Assembly (NCBI RefSeq): GCF_003234855.1
Contig: NZ_QKTO01000001.1
Location: 310,001-374,000 of the forward strand
Length of the DNA stretch: 64,000 bases
Source: Curtobacterium sp. MCBD17_032
GTDB lineage: Bacteria > Actinomycetota > Actinomycetes > Actinomycetales > Microbacteriaceae
Direction: 5' to 3'
The notes under the pieces were generated by a model that did not search any database, was not told the DNA's origin, and saw only the letters and a list, made by a program, of their open reading frames with translations. This document shows, piece by piece, positions 28,010 through 36,836 of this stretch. Position numbers and translations under genes: made by a program. Within the stretch, counting starts at the first letter, position 1. The number at the start of each line of letters is the position of its first letter.

Positions 28010-29464
28010 CTACCGGTACCGGCGGTCCTGCTTGATCCGACTGGTCAGTTCGGTGACCTGGTTGTAGATCGACCGCCGCTCCTTCATGAGCTCGGCGATC
28101 TTCTTGTTCGCGTACATCACGGTCGTGTGGTCGCGGTTGCCGAACAGCTGACCGATCTTCGGGAGCGACAGGCTCGTCAGCTCACGGCAGAGGTACATGG
28201 CGATCTGACGGGCGGTGGCGATCGCCTGGGACCGGGACGAGCCGTAGAGGTCGTCGACCGAGAGCTTGAAGTACTCGGCGGTGTGGTTGATGATGTCCGT
28301 CGGCGCGATGACGTTGTCCTCGTCCAAGGTGATCAGGTCCTTGAGGACCGTCTGCACCAGCGCCATGTCGACGGCCGTCCGGTTGAGGCTCGCGAACGCG
28401 GTGACCCGGATGAGCGTGCCTTCGAGCTCGCGGATGTTGCTCGACACCTTCGACGCGATGAACTCCAGGATGTCGTCCGGCACCTGCAGGTGGTCGGACT
28501 GCGCCTTCTTGCGGAGGATCGCGATGCGGGTCTCGAGGTCCGGTGCCTGGACGTCGGTGATGAGCCCCCACTCGAAGCGGCTGCGCATCCGGTCCTCGAA
28601 CCCGGTGAGGTGCTTCGGGGCGACGTCCGACGTGATCACGACCTGCTTGTTGTGGTCGTGCAGGGTGTTGAAGGTGTGGAAGAAGGCCTCCTGTGTGGAG
28701 TCCTTCCCCTGCAGGAACTGGATGTCGTCGATGAGCAGGATGTCGATGTCGCGGTACCGCTGCTGGAACTGGTTCGAGCGGTTGTTCGCGATCGAGTTGA
28801 TGAAGTCGTTCGTGAACTCCTCGCTCGACACGTACCGGACGCGGATGCCCGGGTACAGGCTCTCCGCGTAGTGGCCGATCGCGTGGAGCAGGTGGGTCTT
28901 GCCGAGGCCCGAGTCGCCGTAGATGAAGAGCGGGTTGTACGCCTTCGCCGGCGCTTCCGCGACCGCGACGGCGGCTGCGTGGGCGAACCGGTTCGAGGCG
29001 CCGATGACGAAGTTGTCGAAGTTGTACTTCGGGTTGAGCCGGGACTCGGGGCGCCCGCTCGTCCCCGGGGAGTCGACCTGGCTCGGGACGAACGGTGCCT
29101 CGATGTACTGCCGGGGAGCCGCGGTCTGCTGCACCTGCTCCTGTACCGGTTCGGCGTAGGACGGTACTGCGACGGCGTCGACCCGGGGCTCGGAGGCCAT
29201 GTCGGGGTTCACCGTGATCGCGAAGTTCGCCACCGAGTCGTCCCCGATGCGGGAGACCGCCTCGGTGATGGGCACCCGGATGCGCTGTTCGAGCATCCCG
29301 CGGGTGAGGTCGTTCGGCACCTCGAGGTAGAGGGTGCCGGCCAGGACGCCCTTCGGCTCGACCAGGTTGAGGAAGCCGTGGAGCTGCGGCGTGATGCGGT
29401 CGTCGTCGGACAGGATGCCGAGCACTGACGACCAGAGGTCCTCGACGGGGTCGGCCGGCGTCAT
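28010..29464 (-). CDS. dnaA: chromosomal replication initiator protein DnaA
   Basis: 484 residues from ATG 29464. Domain I is about 1-85; a Gln/Pro-rich linker (about 95-145) precedes the AAA+ domain with Walker A GDSGLGKTH and Walker B LLIDDIQF. The C-terminal DNA-binding domain IV has the signature GNRDHTTVMYA. It recognises the TTATCCACA-type boxes on both sides of the gene. A longer frame to 29809 runs through the upstream boxes and is not a credible start. Confidence 0.98.
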   Translation of the reverse strand: MTPADPVEDLWSSVLGILSDDDRITPQLHGFLNLVEPKGVLAGTLYLEVPNDLTRGMLEQRIRVPITEAVSRIGDDSVANFAITVNPDMASEPRVDAVAVPSYAEPVQEQVQQTAAPRQYIEAPFVPSQVDSPGTSGRPESRLNPKYNFDNFVIGASNRFAHAAAVAVAEAPAKAYNPLFIYGDSGLGKTHLLHAIGHYAESLYPGIRVRYVSSEEFTNDFINSIANNRSNQFQQRYRDIDILLIDDIQFLQGKDSTQEAFFHTFNTLHDHNKQVVITSDVAPKHLTGFEDRMRSRFEWGLITDVQAPDLETRIAILRKKAQSDHLQVPDDILEFIASKVSSNIRELEGTLIRVTAFASLNRTAVDMALVQTVLKDLITLDEDNVIAPTDIINHTAEYFKLSVDDLYGSSRSQAIATARQIAMYLCRELTSLSLPKIGQLFGNRDHTTVMYANKKIAELMKERRSIYNQVTELTSRIKQDRRYR

Positions 29465-29834
29465 GTCGCGCTCGTCTCCTGGTCTCGTTGCTCGGTTGCG
29501 GCTTCGGGTGTGGTGTCGCGCCCGCCTCGGTACGGCAGTGGCGGCCAGACCCGGCGACACGCGGGGACGGGTGGTGCCGTCCCCGCGTTCCGTGGACGGC
29601 TGCCGCGGTGTCCTCGGCGCTGGTCCGACATCGAGCTTCCCACAGGGTTGTCCACAGTGTGGTGTCCGGCTGGTCCGCCCGGGACGGGTGAGGTACTCCC
29701 CCGCAGTACCGGGCATCCAGCCGTGCAGTGCCCCAACTGTACGGGACCGCACCGCCTCCCACCCAACGGGAGTTGTCCCCAGTGTGGAGAACCCCGACGT
29801 CCCGGGCACGGGGTGCGGCCGTGAGCGAGGACGT
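29465..29834. promoter_or_regulatory. dnaA upstream region with DnaA boxes
   Basis: Non-coding stretch between dnaA and rpmH. It contains a perfect TTGTCCACA (29648-29656) preceded by a CTTCCCACA-like site, and TTGTCCCCA (29773-29781) followed by GTGTGGAG. The boxes sit about 185 and 310 bp in front of the dnaA start, suiting DnaA autoregulation or a second origin half. Confidence 0.6.
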
Positions 29835-29863
29835 TTGACCTCCCAGCCGTCGTCACGTACCGT
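29835..29863 (+). promoter_or_regulatory. candidate sigma70 promoter of rpmH
   Basis: TTGACC (29835-29840), 17-bp spacer, TACCGT (29858-29863), giving a start near 29870 and an about 85-nt leader before the rpmH ATG. Four of six matches in the -10 box; assignment is by eye. Confidence 0.5.
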
Positions 29864-29954
29864 TGTCCAGTTGACTGCGGCCGTTCGGTCGCGCCATCCG
29901 CGTCAACCAATGCATACGTGACGGCTCGCCGCGAGCAGCCGTGTGGAGATCATC

Positions 29955-30092
29955 ATGAGCAAGCGCACCTTCCAGCCGAACAACCGCCGCCGCGCCAAGA
30001 AGCACGGCTTCCGCGCCCGCATGCGCACCCGCGCCGGCCGCGCCATCCTCGCCGCACGTCGCGGCAAGGGGCGCACCGAGCTCTCCGCCTGA
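29955..30092 (+). CDS. rpmH: 50S ribosomal protein L34
   Basis: 45-residue, highly basic ribosomal protein with the canonical start [19 protein letters not shown] and the RMRTRAGR and LAARRGKGR blocks. It is divergent from dnaA and 17 bp before rnpA, the standard rpmH-rnpA pair. Confidence 0.98.
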   Translation: MSKRTFQPNNRRRAKKHGFRARMRTRAGRAILAARRGKGRTELSA

Positions 30093-30109
30093 TCCGCGGG
30101 GTCCTCGCC

Positions 30110-30460
30110 GTGTTGGCCCGGGCCAACCGCATCGTCCGAGGCGACGACTACCGATCGACCGTGCGTCGTGGCCGCAGGAGCGCCACGGCGCACGTCGTCG
30201 TGTCCGTGGTCCGTCGCCTCGATGACGATGGTGGTCCCACCAGGTTCGGGTTCATCGTCGCGAAGACCGTCGGGAACGCGGTCACCCGCAACCTCGTACG
30301 GCGCAGGATGAAGGCGATCGCACACGACCTGCTCCCGAGCGCTCCGTCCGGGTACGACGTCGTGGTGCGCGCACTGCCAGCCGCTGCGCAGGCCGGATGG
30401 CCTACCCTGCTCGGAGACATCTCGCGTTCCTTCGCACGGGGTGTGGAGAAGGCAGCATGA
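30110..30460 (+). CDS. rnpA: ribonuclease P protein component
   Basis: 116 residues from GTG 30110. The protein subunit of RNase P assists 5' maturation of tRNAs. It contains the RNR signature block (RNLVRRRMK, about 62-70), the RFGFIVAKTVGNAV strand and the DVVVRALP strand. It starts 17 bp after rpmH and ends overlapping the yidD ATG. Confidence 0.95.
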   Translation: MLARANRIVRGDDYRSTVRRGRRSATAHVVVSVVRRLDDDGGPTRFGFIVAKTVGNAVTRNLVRRRMKAIAHDLLPSAPSGYDVVVRALPAAAQAGWPTLLGDISRSFARGVEKAA

Positions 30461-30822
30461 ACCGGTTCCTCTGGGTCGTCGCGTTGCTCCCGCGCAACGC
30501 GTGCGTCGTCGTGCTCCGGGCCTACCGAGCGGTGGTCTCGCCGCTCTACGGCAACGTGTGCCGGTACCACCCCTCGTGCTCCCGGTACGCACTCGAGGCG
30601 ATCCAGCAGTACGGGGTCGTCCGCGGTTCGGCCATGGGAGCGTGGCGGATCGCACGGTGCAACCCCTGGGCCGCCGGTGGGATCGACGACGTCAGGGAAC
30701 GTCGCCGCCCCTTCAACGTCAGTCGGTTCGGGTTCGTGCTCGCACCGAGCCCGCAGCAACAGCAGGACACGGCCGGGATGACCCGACCGGTGCTGTTCCC
30801 TCAGCGCACTCGAAAGGCGTGA
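30457..30822 (+). CDS. yidD: membrane protein insertion efficiency factor YidD
   Basis: 121 residues from ATG 30457, overlapping the rnpA stop (ATGA). Family hallmark is the cysteine-containing core YRAVVSPLYGNVCRYHPSCSRY and the ALEAIQQYGVVRG and CNPWAAGG motifs. YidD is a small peripheral membrane protein that aids YidC-dependent insertion; yidC follows 7 bp downstream. The about 45-residue C-terminal extension beyond CNPW is hydrophilic and variable. Confidence 0.95.
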   Translation: MNRFLWVVALLPRNACVVVLRAYRAVVSPLYGNVCRYHPSCSRYALEAIQQYGVVRGSAMGAWRIARCNPWAAGGIDDVRERRRPFNVSRFGFVLAPSPQQQQDTAGMTRPVLFPQRTRKA

Positions 30823-30829
30823 CCTCCTC

Positions 30830-31804
30830 ATGGAGATCCTGAACACTCTCCTCTGGCCGCTCAAGTGGGTGGTGTCCGCGATCCTCGTCGGGTTCCACTG
30901 GCTCTTCGAGACCATGGGGATGGACCCGTCCGCGGGCATCACATGGGTCCTGTCGATCATCTTCCTGACCTTCGTGGTCCGTGCCGCGCTGATCCCGATC
31001 TTCGTGCGGCAGATCAAGTCGCAGCGCCGCATGCTCGAGGTCGCGCCGCAGCTGAAGAAGATCCAGGACAAGTACAAGGGCAAGAAGGACCAGTTCTCGC
31101 GCGAGGCCATGTCCCGCGAGACGATGGCGCTGTACAAGGAGACCGGGACGAACCCGCTCAGCTCCTGCCTGCCGCTGCTCATCCAGATGCCGATCTTCTT
31201 CTCGCTGTACTCCGTGCTGCACGAGGCGCAGATCAACAAGGCCGGCATCGGTCTGCTCACGAACGAGCTCGCGGCCGACTTCGGCAACGCGGCCCTGTTC
31301 GGTGCCCCGCTGCACGAGACCTTCACGAACGCGTCGGGCTGGGAAGTCCGGATCATCGCGGGGATCATGATCGTCGTGATGACCGCGTCGCAGTTCATCA
31401 CGCAGCTGCAGCTCGTCGCGAAGAACATGTCGCCGGAGACCAAGGAGTCTCCGATGTACCGGCAGCAGAAGATGATGCTGTACATCCTCCCGCTGGTCTT
31501 CGTGATCTCCGGTCTCTCCTTCCCGCTGGGCGTCATGTTCTACTGGCTCGCGTCGAACATCTGGACCATGGCCCAGCAGTACTTCGTCATCCGCAGCATG
31601 CCGACGCCGGGCTCGGAAGCGGCCCTGGCTCGTGAAGCGCGGCTCGCCAAGAAGGCCCAGCGCCGCGGCACTCCCGCATCGGCCGGGGTCCTGACCGAGG
31701 CCGGCACGGGCGCCTCGGTCGCCGAGGTGCAGGCACGGGTCACCACGCAGCGCCAGCAGCCGGTCGGCAAGTCGCGCGCCAAGAAGAACGGGAAGAGCAA
31801 GTGA
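30830..31804 (+). CDS. yidC: membrane protein insertase YidC
   Basis: 324 residues. Oxa1/YidC insertase of the Gram-positive type (no large periplasmic domain). About five membrane helices: one near 12-30, one near 37-57, and three after residue 100. The conserved positively charged groove Arg lies in FVVRAALIPIFVRQ. The C-terminal about 60 residues are basic (Lys/Arg-rich, SRAKKNGKSK end), useful for ribosome contact. Its stop overlaps the GTG of jag. Confidence 0.96.
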   Translation: MEILNTLLWPLKWVVSAILVGFHWLFETMGMDPSAGITWVLSIIFLTFVVRAALIPIFVRQIKSQRRMLEVAPQLKKIQDKYKGKKDQFSREAMSRETMALYKETGTNPLSSCLPLLIQMPIFFSLYSVLHEAQINKAGIGLLTNELAADFGNAALFGAPLHETFTNASGWEVRIIAGIMIVVMTASQFITQLQLVAKNMSPETKESPMYRQQKMMLYILPLVFVISGLSFPLGVMFYWLASNIWTMAQQYFVIRSMPTPGSEAALAREARLAKKAQRRGTPASAGVLTEAGTGASVAEVQARVTTQRQQPVGKSRAKKNGKSK

Positions 31805-32328
31805 CCGAGCAGGACACCACCGTCGTCGACACAGCGGACGAGCAGGTGCTCGACCAGTCTGCGGCCCAGGACGGCGACGACGAGAGCCGCGACGAAGCGG
31901 ACATCGCTGCCGACTACATCGAAGAGCTGCTCGACATCTGCGACCTCGACGGTGACATCGAGATCGAGGAGCGCGCCGGACGTGTCTACCTGACGGTAAC
32001 GGACGACGGAGAGGCGCTCCGCGTGCTCGCCAAGCCCGACACCGTGTCCGCGCTGCAGGAACTCACGCGCATCGCGGTCCAGGCGGAGACCGGCGAGTTC
32101 AGCCGTCTCATCCTGGACATCGGTGGGTCGCGAGACGCCCGGGCCACGGAGCTCCAGCGCCTCGTCGACACCGCGATCGAGCGCATCGAAGCGGGTTCGA
32201 CGACGGCGGCACTGCCGCCGATGTCCTCCTACGAGCGCAAGCTCGTGCACGATCTGGTGTCCGAGAAGGGGTTCCACTCGGAGTCCGAGGGCGAGGGTCG
32301 CGACCGGCACACGGTCATCACGCGATGA
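31801..32328 (+). CDS. jag: Jag/KhpB-like RNA-binding protein (KH and R3H domains)
   Basis: 175 residues from GTG 31801. The N-terminus is acidic (about 1-40), followed by a KH-like domain (about 40-110) and an R3H domain (about 112-175), in which the conserved helix SYERKLVHDLVSE and the final DRHTVITR strand are visible. Jag/KhpB proteins bind RNA and in Firmicutes affect cell elongation. It is coupled to yidC upstream and rsmG downstream by 4-nt overlaps. Confidence 0.92.
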   Translation: MTEQDTTVVDTADEQVLDQSAAQDGDDESRDEADIAADYIEELLDICDLDGDIEIEERAGRVYLTVTDDGEALRVLAKPDTVSALQELTRIAVQAETGEFSRLILDIGGSRDARATELQRLVDTAIERIEAGSTTAALPPMSSYERKLVHDLVSEKGFHSESEGEGRDRHTVITR

Positions 32329-32978
32329 CCGAGGCAGGGTCGGCTGACGCTCCGGTCCTCGAGGTCGAACCGGCAGCTGCAGCGACACTGTTCGGCGACC
32401 GTCTCGACGTCGCCCGGTCGTTCACGAACGAGTTGGCCCGTCGCGGCGAGGAGCTCGGTCTCATCGGTCCACTCGAGCTCCCCCGGCTGTGGACGCGACA
32501 TATCCTCAACTCCGCGCTGCTCGCCCCGCTGCTCCTGAGTGGCGGGACCGTGGGCGACGTCGGCTCGGGTGCGGGGCTGCCGGGACTCGTGTTGGCCATC
32601 GCGCGCCCCGACGTTTCCATGACCCTCATCGAACCGATGGAGCGCCGCGTCGAATGGCTGCGCGGTGAAGCGGCGCGGCTCGGTCTCGACAACGTGACCG
32701 TCGTTCGTGCTCGGGCAGAGGACGTCGCTGACGATCTCGTGCTGGACCAGGTCACGGCTCGCGCGGTCAGCGCACTCTCGAAGTTGATCCCCCTCACCGT
32801 TCCGCTCGTCCGGTCTGGCGGTGAGCTCATCCTGATGAAGGGCGCTCGCGTCGATGACGAGGTCGCAGCGGCACGCAAGGTCATCCTCCGAAAGCGCCTG
32901 GCAGACGTCGAGGTCCTCGAGCTCGGAGTCGGAGTGGTCGAGGAGACCACGCGCGTCTTCCGGGCTACAGTTGATTGA
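32325..32978 (+). CDS. rsmG: 16S rRNA (guanine527-N7)-methyltransferase RsmG
   Basis: 217 residues. S-adenosylmethionine-dependent methyltransferase. The SAM motif GDVGSGAGLPGLVLA is near 76-90 and the acidic loop motif LIEPMERRVEWL near 100. It transfers methyl to G527 of 16S rRNA (the 530 loop); loss in other bacteria gives low-level streptomycin resistance. ATG overlaps the jag stop, and the parS-containing parA leader follows. Confidence 0.95.
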   Translation: MTEAGSADAPVLEVEPAAAATLFGDRLDVARSFTNELARRGEELGLIGPLELPRLWTRHILNSALLAPLLLSGGTVGDVGSGAGLPGLVLAIARPDVSMTLIEPMERRVEWLRGEAARLGLDNVTVVRARAEDVADDLVLDQVTARAVSALSKLIPLTVPLVRSGGELILMKGARVDDEVAAARKVILRKRLADVEVLELGVGVVEETTRVFRATVD

Positions 32979-33045
32979 CGCCACCGGTCAGGTCTGACCG
33001 CAGCCTGCCGCTGAGCGCTGGAGTCGCGTCCGGGCCCACGGCCCA

Positions 33046-33061
33046 TGTTCCACGTGAAACA
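33046..33061. other. parS centromere site 1
   Basis: TGTTCCACGTGAAACA matches the bacterial parS consensus TGTTTCACGTGAAACA in 15 of 16 bases. It lies between rsmG and parA and is part of what an ATG-33045 start for parA would read as coding (MFHVKH). Confidence 0.9.
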
Positions 33062-33083
33062 CCGACCGGGGAAGAGGCACTCG

Positions 33084-33977
33084 TTGAGTTCATCGACCGA
33101 CTACGACGCTTCGACGCCCCTGGCGCGGGAGATAGCCGACCTGAACCGCCGACGCCGGGCGATCGCCACGCAGCAGTTCCCATTGCCGGATGCGACCCGT
33201 GTCTTCACGGTGTCGAACCAGAAGGGCGGGGTCGGGAAGACGACCACGACGGTGAACCTCGCCGCTGCCCTCGCACACGGCGGGGCCCGAGTGCTCGTGA
33301 TCGACCTCGACCCGCAGGGCAACGCGTCGACTGCGCTCGGGATCGACCACCAGGCCGAGGTGGCGAGCATCTACGACGTGATCGTCGACGAGGCACCGAT
33401 CGCGGACACTGTCCAGCGGTCCCCCGAGTCCGAGACGCTCTGGTGTGTCCCGGCGACCATCCACCTTGCTGGCGCGGAGATCGAGCTGGTCTCCTTGGTT
33501 GCCCGCGAACAGCGCCTCCGGACCGCACTCGACCAGTACCTGGCCTCGGTCGAGGAGCCCTACCACTACGTCTTCATCGACTGCCCGCCGTCGCTCGGGC
33601 TGTTGACGATCAATGCCTTCGTGGCCGCCAAGGAGGTGCTGATCCCGATCCAGTGCGAGTACTACGCCCTCGAGGGACTCAGCCAGCTCTTGCGCAACAT
33701 CGACCTCATCGAGCGGCACCTCAACCCGAACCTGGCCGTGTCGACGATCCTGCTGACCATGTACGACGGTCGGACGAACCTGGCGAACCAGGTAGCGAAC
33801 GACGTCCGCGAGCACTTCGGCGACCAGGTACTGAAGGCGATGATCCCGCGATCCGTACGCGTCAGTGAGGCGCCGAGTTACGGGCAGAGTGTGGTCTCGT
33901 ACGACGTCAACTCGAGTGGCTCGCTGTCCTACCTGGAGGCTGCAGCCGAGATCGCAGAACGAGGAGCGAAGCACTGA
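33084..33977 (+). CDS. parA: chromosome partitioning ATPase ParA (Soj)
   Basis: 297 residues from TTG 33084, which has GAAGAGG 6 nt upstream. Walker-type partition ATPase with deviant Walker A QKGGVGKTTTT, switch I DLDPQGNAS and Walker B FIDCPPSLGLL. An ATG at 33045 is in frame, but its first residues are the translated parS site, so it is probably not the start. Together with parB and the parS sites it forms the origin-segregation machinery. The stop overlaps the parB ATG (TGATG). Confidence 0.95.
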   Translation: MSSSTDYDASTPLAREIADLNRRRRAIATQQFPLPDATRVFTVSNQKGGVGKTTTTVNLAAALAHGGARVLVIDLDPQGNASTALGIDHQAEVASIYDVIVDEAPIADTVQRSPESETLWCVPATIHLAGAEIELVSLVAREQRLRTALDQYLASVEEPYHYVFIDCPPSLGLLTINAFVAAKEVLIPIQCEYYALEGLSQLLRNIDLIERHLNPNLAVSTILLTMYDGRTNLANQVANDVREHFGDQVLKAMIPRSVRVSEAPSYGQSVVSYDVNSSGSLSYLEAAAEIAERGAKH

Positions 33978-34963
33978 TGGCACCCAAGCGAACCGGACTC
34001 GGGCGCGGTATCGGCGCGCTCATCCCCACCGCGAACGAGCACGAGCGGCCCGTCGACGTGTTCTTCCCGACGGGCGGCACCACGGCTGCGGACGCGAACG
34101 CCGCATCCGGTCAGCCGGCAACGGCAGAAGAACTCCTGGCGGTCCCCGGCGCGCGGCTCGCCAGCCTCAATCCGCTCGACATCGTCCCGAACGCGCAACA
34201 GCCCCGCAAGGAGTTCCGTGAGGAGGAACTCCAGGAACTGATCCACTCGATCCGCGAGATCGGGCTCCTGCAACCGATCGTGGTGCGGCCGATCAGCGGC
34301 GCTGCGGGGACCGAGCCGCAGTACGAGCTGATCATGGGCGAGCGTCGTCTCCGGGCGACGAAGGAGCTCGGATTGGCGACGATCCCTGCGATCGTCAAGG
34401 ACACCCCGGACGACGCGATGCTGCGCGACGCGCTGCTCGAGAACCTGCACCGTGCTCAGCTCAACCCGCTCGAAGAGGCTTCCGCGTACCAGCAGCTCCT
34501 CGCAGACTTCGGGATCACGCAGGAGCAGCTCGGGCAGCGCATCGGCCGGTCCCGACCGCAGATCACGAACACCATCCGCCTGCTCCGGCTCCCCTCCCCC
34601 GTGCAGCGCCGCGTGGCCGCCGGCGTGCTCTCGGCCGGGCACGCCCGCGCGATCCTCGCAGCGCCGGACGCGGAAGCGATGGAGTACCTCGCGGAGAAGA
34701 TCGTGAACGAGGACTTGTCCGTTCGCGCCGCCGAGGCCATCGCCCAGCAGCTGTCCTCGAAGACGCCGACGAAGGCGCCGACCCAGCCCTCGAAGCGGCA
34801 GGTGCACTTCAACGACATGGCGGAGCGACTCGGCGATCGGTTGAACACGCGCGTGAAGATCGCGGTCGGAGCACGGAAGGGTTCCGTCACGATCGACTTC
34901 GCCACCGCCGACGATCTGAATCGGATCCTCGGGGAGCTCGGCATCGAGGACCTGGCCGGCTGA
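33977..34963 (+). CDS. parB: chromosome partitioning protein ParB (Spo0J)
   Basis: 328 residues. The N-terminus (GLGRGIGALIP) is the family start. The CTP-binding domain carries NAQQPRKEF and the GERRLRA motif, followed by the helix-turn-helix (TQEQLGQRIGRSRPQITNTIRLL) that reads parS. A C-terminal dimerisation domain ends with a VTIDFATADDLNRIL strand-helix. It loads and slides on DNA from the parS sites at 33046, 35657, 35798 and 36804 (inference from site match). Confidence 0.97.
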   Translation: MAPKRTGLGRGIGALIPTANEHERPVDVFFPTGGTTAADANAASGQPATAEELLAVPGARLASLNPLDIVPNAQQPRKEFREEELQELIHSIREIGLLQPIVVRPISGAAGTEPQYELIMGERRLRATKELGLATIPAIVKDTPDDAMLRDALLENLHRAQLNPLEEASAYQQLLADFGITQEQLGQRIGRSRPQITNTIRLLRLPSPVQRRVAAGVLSAGHARAILAAPDAEAMEYLAEKIVNEDLSVRAAEAIAQQLSSKTPTKAPTQPSKRQVHFNDMAERLGDRLNTRVKIAVGARKGSVTIDFATADDLNRILGELGIEDLAG

Positions 34964-35290
34964 CGACCACTCGTGACGTCCCGCGATCTCGAGGTCAACG
35001 CTCCACGGCATGGTGAGAGTTCACCGAGCGGCTGCGGAACAGAATGAGGAAGCCTTCACGTCCGGTCTGTCCCGCGTGGCAGCCGCGGCGAGACCGCTAT
35101 GGTCTGCCAGCGGCTGAGCGGCTCGCTGAGCGCCGAACGGGACAGGAGACTCCCCTGTAGTCGCGAGGACCGTCCCGGGCCCGCAGAGGGCTGTTTGGAC
35201 GCCACGAGCGATGCCGTTGGGGTCCGCGTCGGCACGGTGTCGCGTGAGGAGCGCGCCACTCCGCGGGCCGCACTCCTGACTCCACGCAAC

Positions 35291-35312
35291 GGTCGGTCGG
35301 TCGGTCGGTCGG
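35291..35312. repeat. GGTC tetranucleotide tandem repeat
   Basis: Five consecutive GGTC units plus GG, followed by ACCG, so the end can also fold back on itself. It lies in the parB-ddl non-coding stretch. Confidence 0.8.
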
Positions 35313-35656
35313 ACCGAGGGTGGGGAAGCTCGTCGGACTGCGAGGCGCCACGACGGGGCGAGCGCCGATCGAGATCCGTGAGCATGCAAGCAGTCGCACC
35401 GCGCTGCCGGCCCCTGCGGGCTTGAGGACATGGTTGCAAGTCGGTGGCGATGCCGATCCGCCCGGGTGCGGGGACCTTCCGCGTGCGGTGGACGGCACCG
35501 CGCTGGGCGCGCTGGTCGTCGCCCCGTGGGCGTCGGCTGGCTGACCGGCCATGCGTCAACCGAGTGAGGTACCGGACATGCAACGGCACCTGGATCGCTC
35601 GGGTGTACGTGGTTCGCGACGGCGGGCCGACGCGATGTTCGCCGGCAGGTCCGCGA

Positions 35657-35672
35657 GGTTTCACGTGGAACA
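35657..35672. other. parS centromere site 2
   Basis: GGTTTCACGTGGAACA, 14 of 16 matches to the parS consensus with the CACGTG core intact. It lies in the non-coding stretch 0.7 kb past parB. Confidence 0.8.
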
Positions 35673-35797
35673 CGCGCCCCTGGTGGAGGCGGCCGGAGGT
35701 GAGCGCCATCAAAGGCCGACGCGAGCCTGGTCGCGGAGCCGCGGAGCGCTTTGACACGGTCCCGGCCGCAACGGCTGGCGGCCGGAATTCCCCGAGA

Positions 35798-35813
35798 TGT
35801 TCCACGTGGAATG
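35798..35813. other. parS-like site 3 (degenerate)
   Basis: TGTTCCACGTGGAATG, 12 of 16 to the consensus. The inner TTCCACGTGGAA is a perfect 12-bp palindrome, so partial ParB recognition is possible. Confidence 0.55.
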
Positions 35814-36084
35814 CCATGAACGCTGGTCCGACGGCCGGTTGGAAAGAGGGCTGCTGCCACTCCCCCGGGCGCCGGGATCCTGCGCGCTCACGAGGACGAG
35901 TCGTCGTTGCACCCGGTCCGTGGCGAAGCCAGCGGTGGTGCAGCCGAAGGTCTCGGGGTGACCGCCTCGATACAGCGGCACGCTTCATTCCCATCAACTT
36001 CGTGGAGGAAGGACGCTGAGGCCGAAGCAGGACGCCCCGTGTCCGATCGGTCCCGTGCTCGATGGGTGGGTGTGACTGGGCTCC

Positions 36085-36106
36085 ATGCTCGATCACCATC
36101 GAGCAT
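36085..36106. repeat. hairpin in the parS stretch
   Basis: ATGCTCGAT-CACC-ATCGAGCAT, a perfect 9-bp inverted repeat with a 4-nt loop. A related GTGCTCGATGG sits just upstream (near 36056). There is no T-run, so it is not an obvious terminator. Confidence 0.6.
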
Positions 36107-36803
36107 TGCCGGTACCGCCGCCCTGTGTGGCGTACTGTGCCGAATCGGGGTGCGGCGATCGCGACCACGGACGTGCTGGTGTACGCCGCCCGTGACGGCG
36201 CGGAGTCCTGGTGATCCCGCGGCAGGTGACACACGTCGACGCGTACCGGTCTTACCCGAGCGCTGTCCCTCTGGCGCCGCTGCTCGTGCGGCGACAGACC
36301 TGGTATGGATCGACGGCATCAGCGCTGTGGCGAGAGGGTGTCGGCTCGCTCCGTGGACGCCGTCTGCCATCACGTCGGCGAGATGTGCAGGGCTGTGGCC
36401 GACGAAGGCGGGCGGGCGCGCAGGACTCGTGCTCGGTGGAGGAGCGTGCGGTGCGCGGGGTGGTGCCGACCGGCACGGAGGGCGCACTCGCGCGTCGGGC
36501 AGCAAGCCGCGACCTCCGGGCGGGCGCTCGATGGCAGAACAGAACCCGTGTGCCGCGGTGGGCTCTCGATGGGTGTGTGTCTGGCTGGTCCGATGACCGC
36601 CCACCCTTCCGAGCCCGTGTGAGGGCGACGCTTGAGCTGGACGAGGGCTGGAGCCGGTCGGACGGTGGACGGTGGGAGAGGCGACTTTCATCGACGCAGG
36701 TCCGCGGGCGTCAGCAGCGCGACCCCCATAGTCGACCGCTGGGATCCTGCTCGAGCCTGGAGCTGAACCGGACACCGCTCACCGCGGGTGGTCGAACCCG
36801 CGA

Positions 36804-36819
36804 CGTTCCACGTGGAACA
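36804..36819. other. parS centromere site 4
   Basis: CGTTCCACGTGGAACA, 13 of 16 to the consensus, with a perfect 14-bp palindromic core GTTCCACGTGGAAC. It lies 18 bp past the ddl stop. Confidence 0.75.
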
Positions 36820-36836
36820 TTGCCGAGCAGCAGGAG

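Larger units (their letters stand above)
34964..36836. other. 1.87 kb stretch without a convincing gene, containing parS-like sites
   Basis: Frames open here on both strands, but their translations are Arg/Pro/Ser-rich, have no ribosome-binding sites, match nothing I recognise and read through the parS sites. Base composition looks lower in GC than the flanking genes. Recognisable items are three parS-like sites, a GGTC short tandem repeat (35291-35312) and a hairpin (36085-36106). A structural or centromere role is likelier than coding. Confidence 0.6.

Noticed and set aside
29465..29809. N-terminal extension of DnaA to 29809
   Set aside because: It would translate the DnaA-box-containing promoter region; family N-terminus begins at ATG 29464.
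33045..33083. ATG 33045 as the parA start
   Set aside because: The first codons are the parS site itself; TTG 33084 has a better ribosome-binding site and a family-like N-terminus.
35288..35314. GGTC repeat as an origin iteron or regulatory array
   Set aside because: Only five short units with no second array; consistent with a simple microsatellite.
35056..36234. 392-codon minus-strand frame in the parB-ddl stretch
   Set aside because: Arg/Pro/Ser/Thr-rich, reads through two parS sites as FHVEHL and FHVKPR, no ribosome-binding site and no family resemblance.
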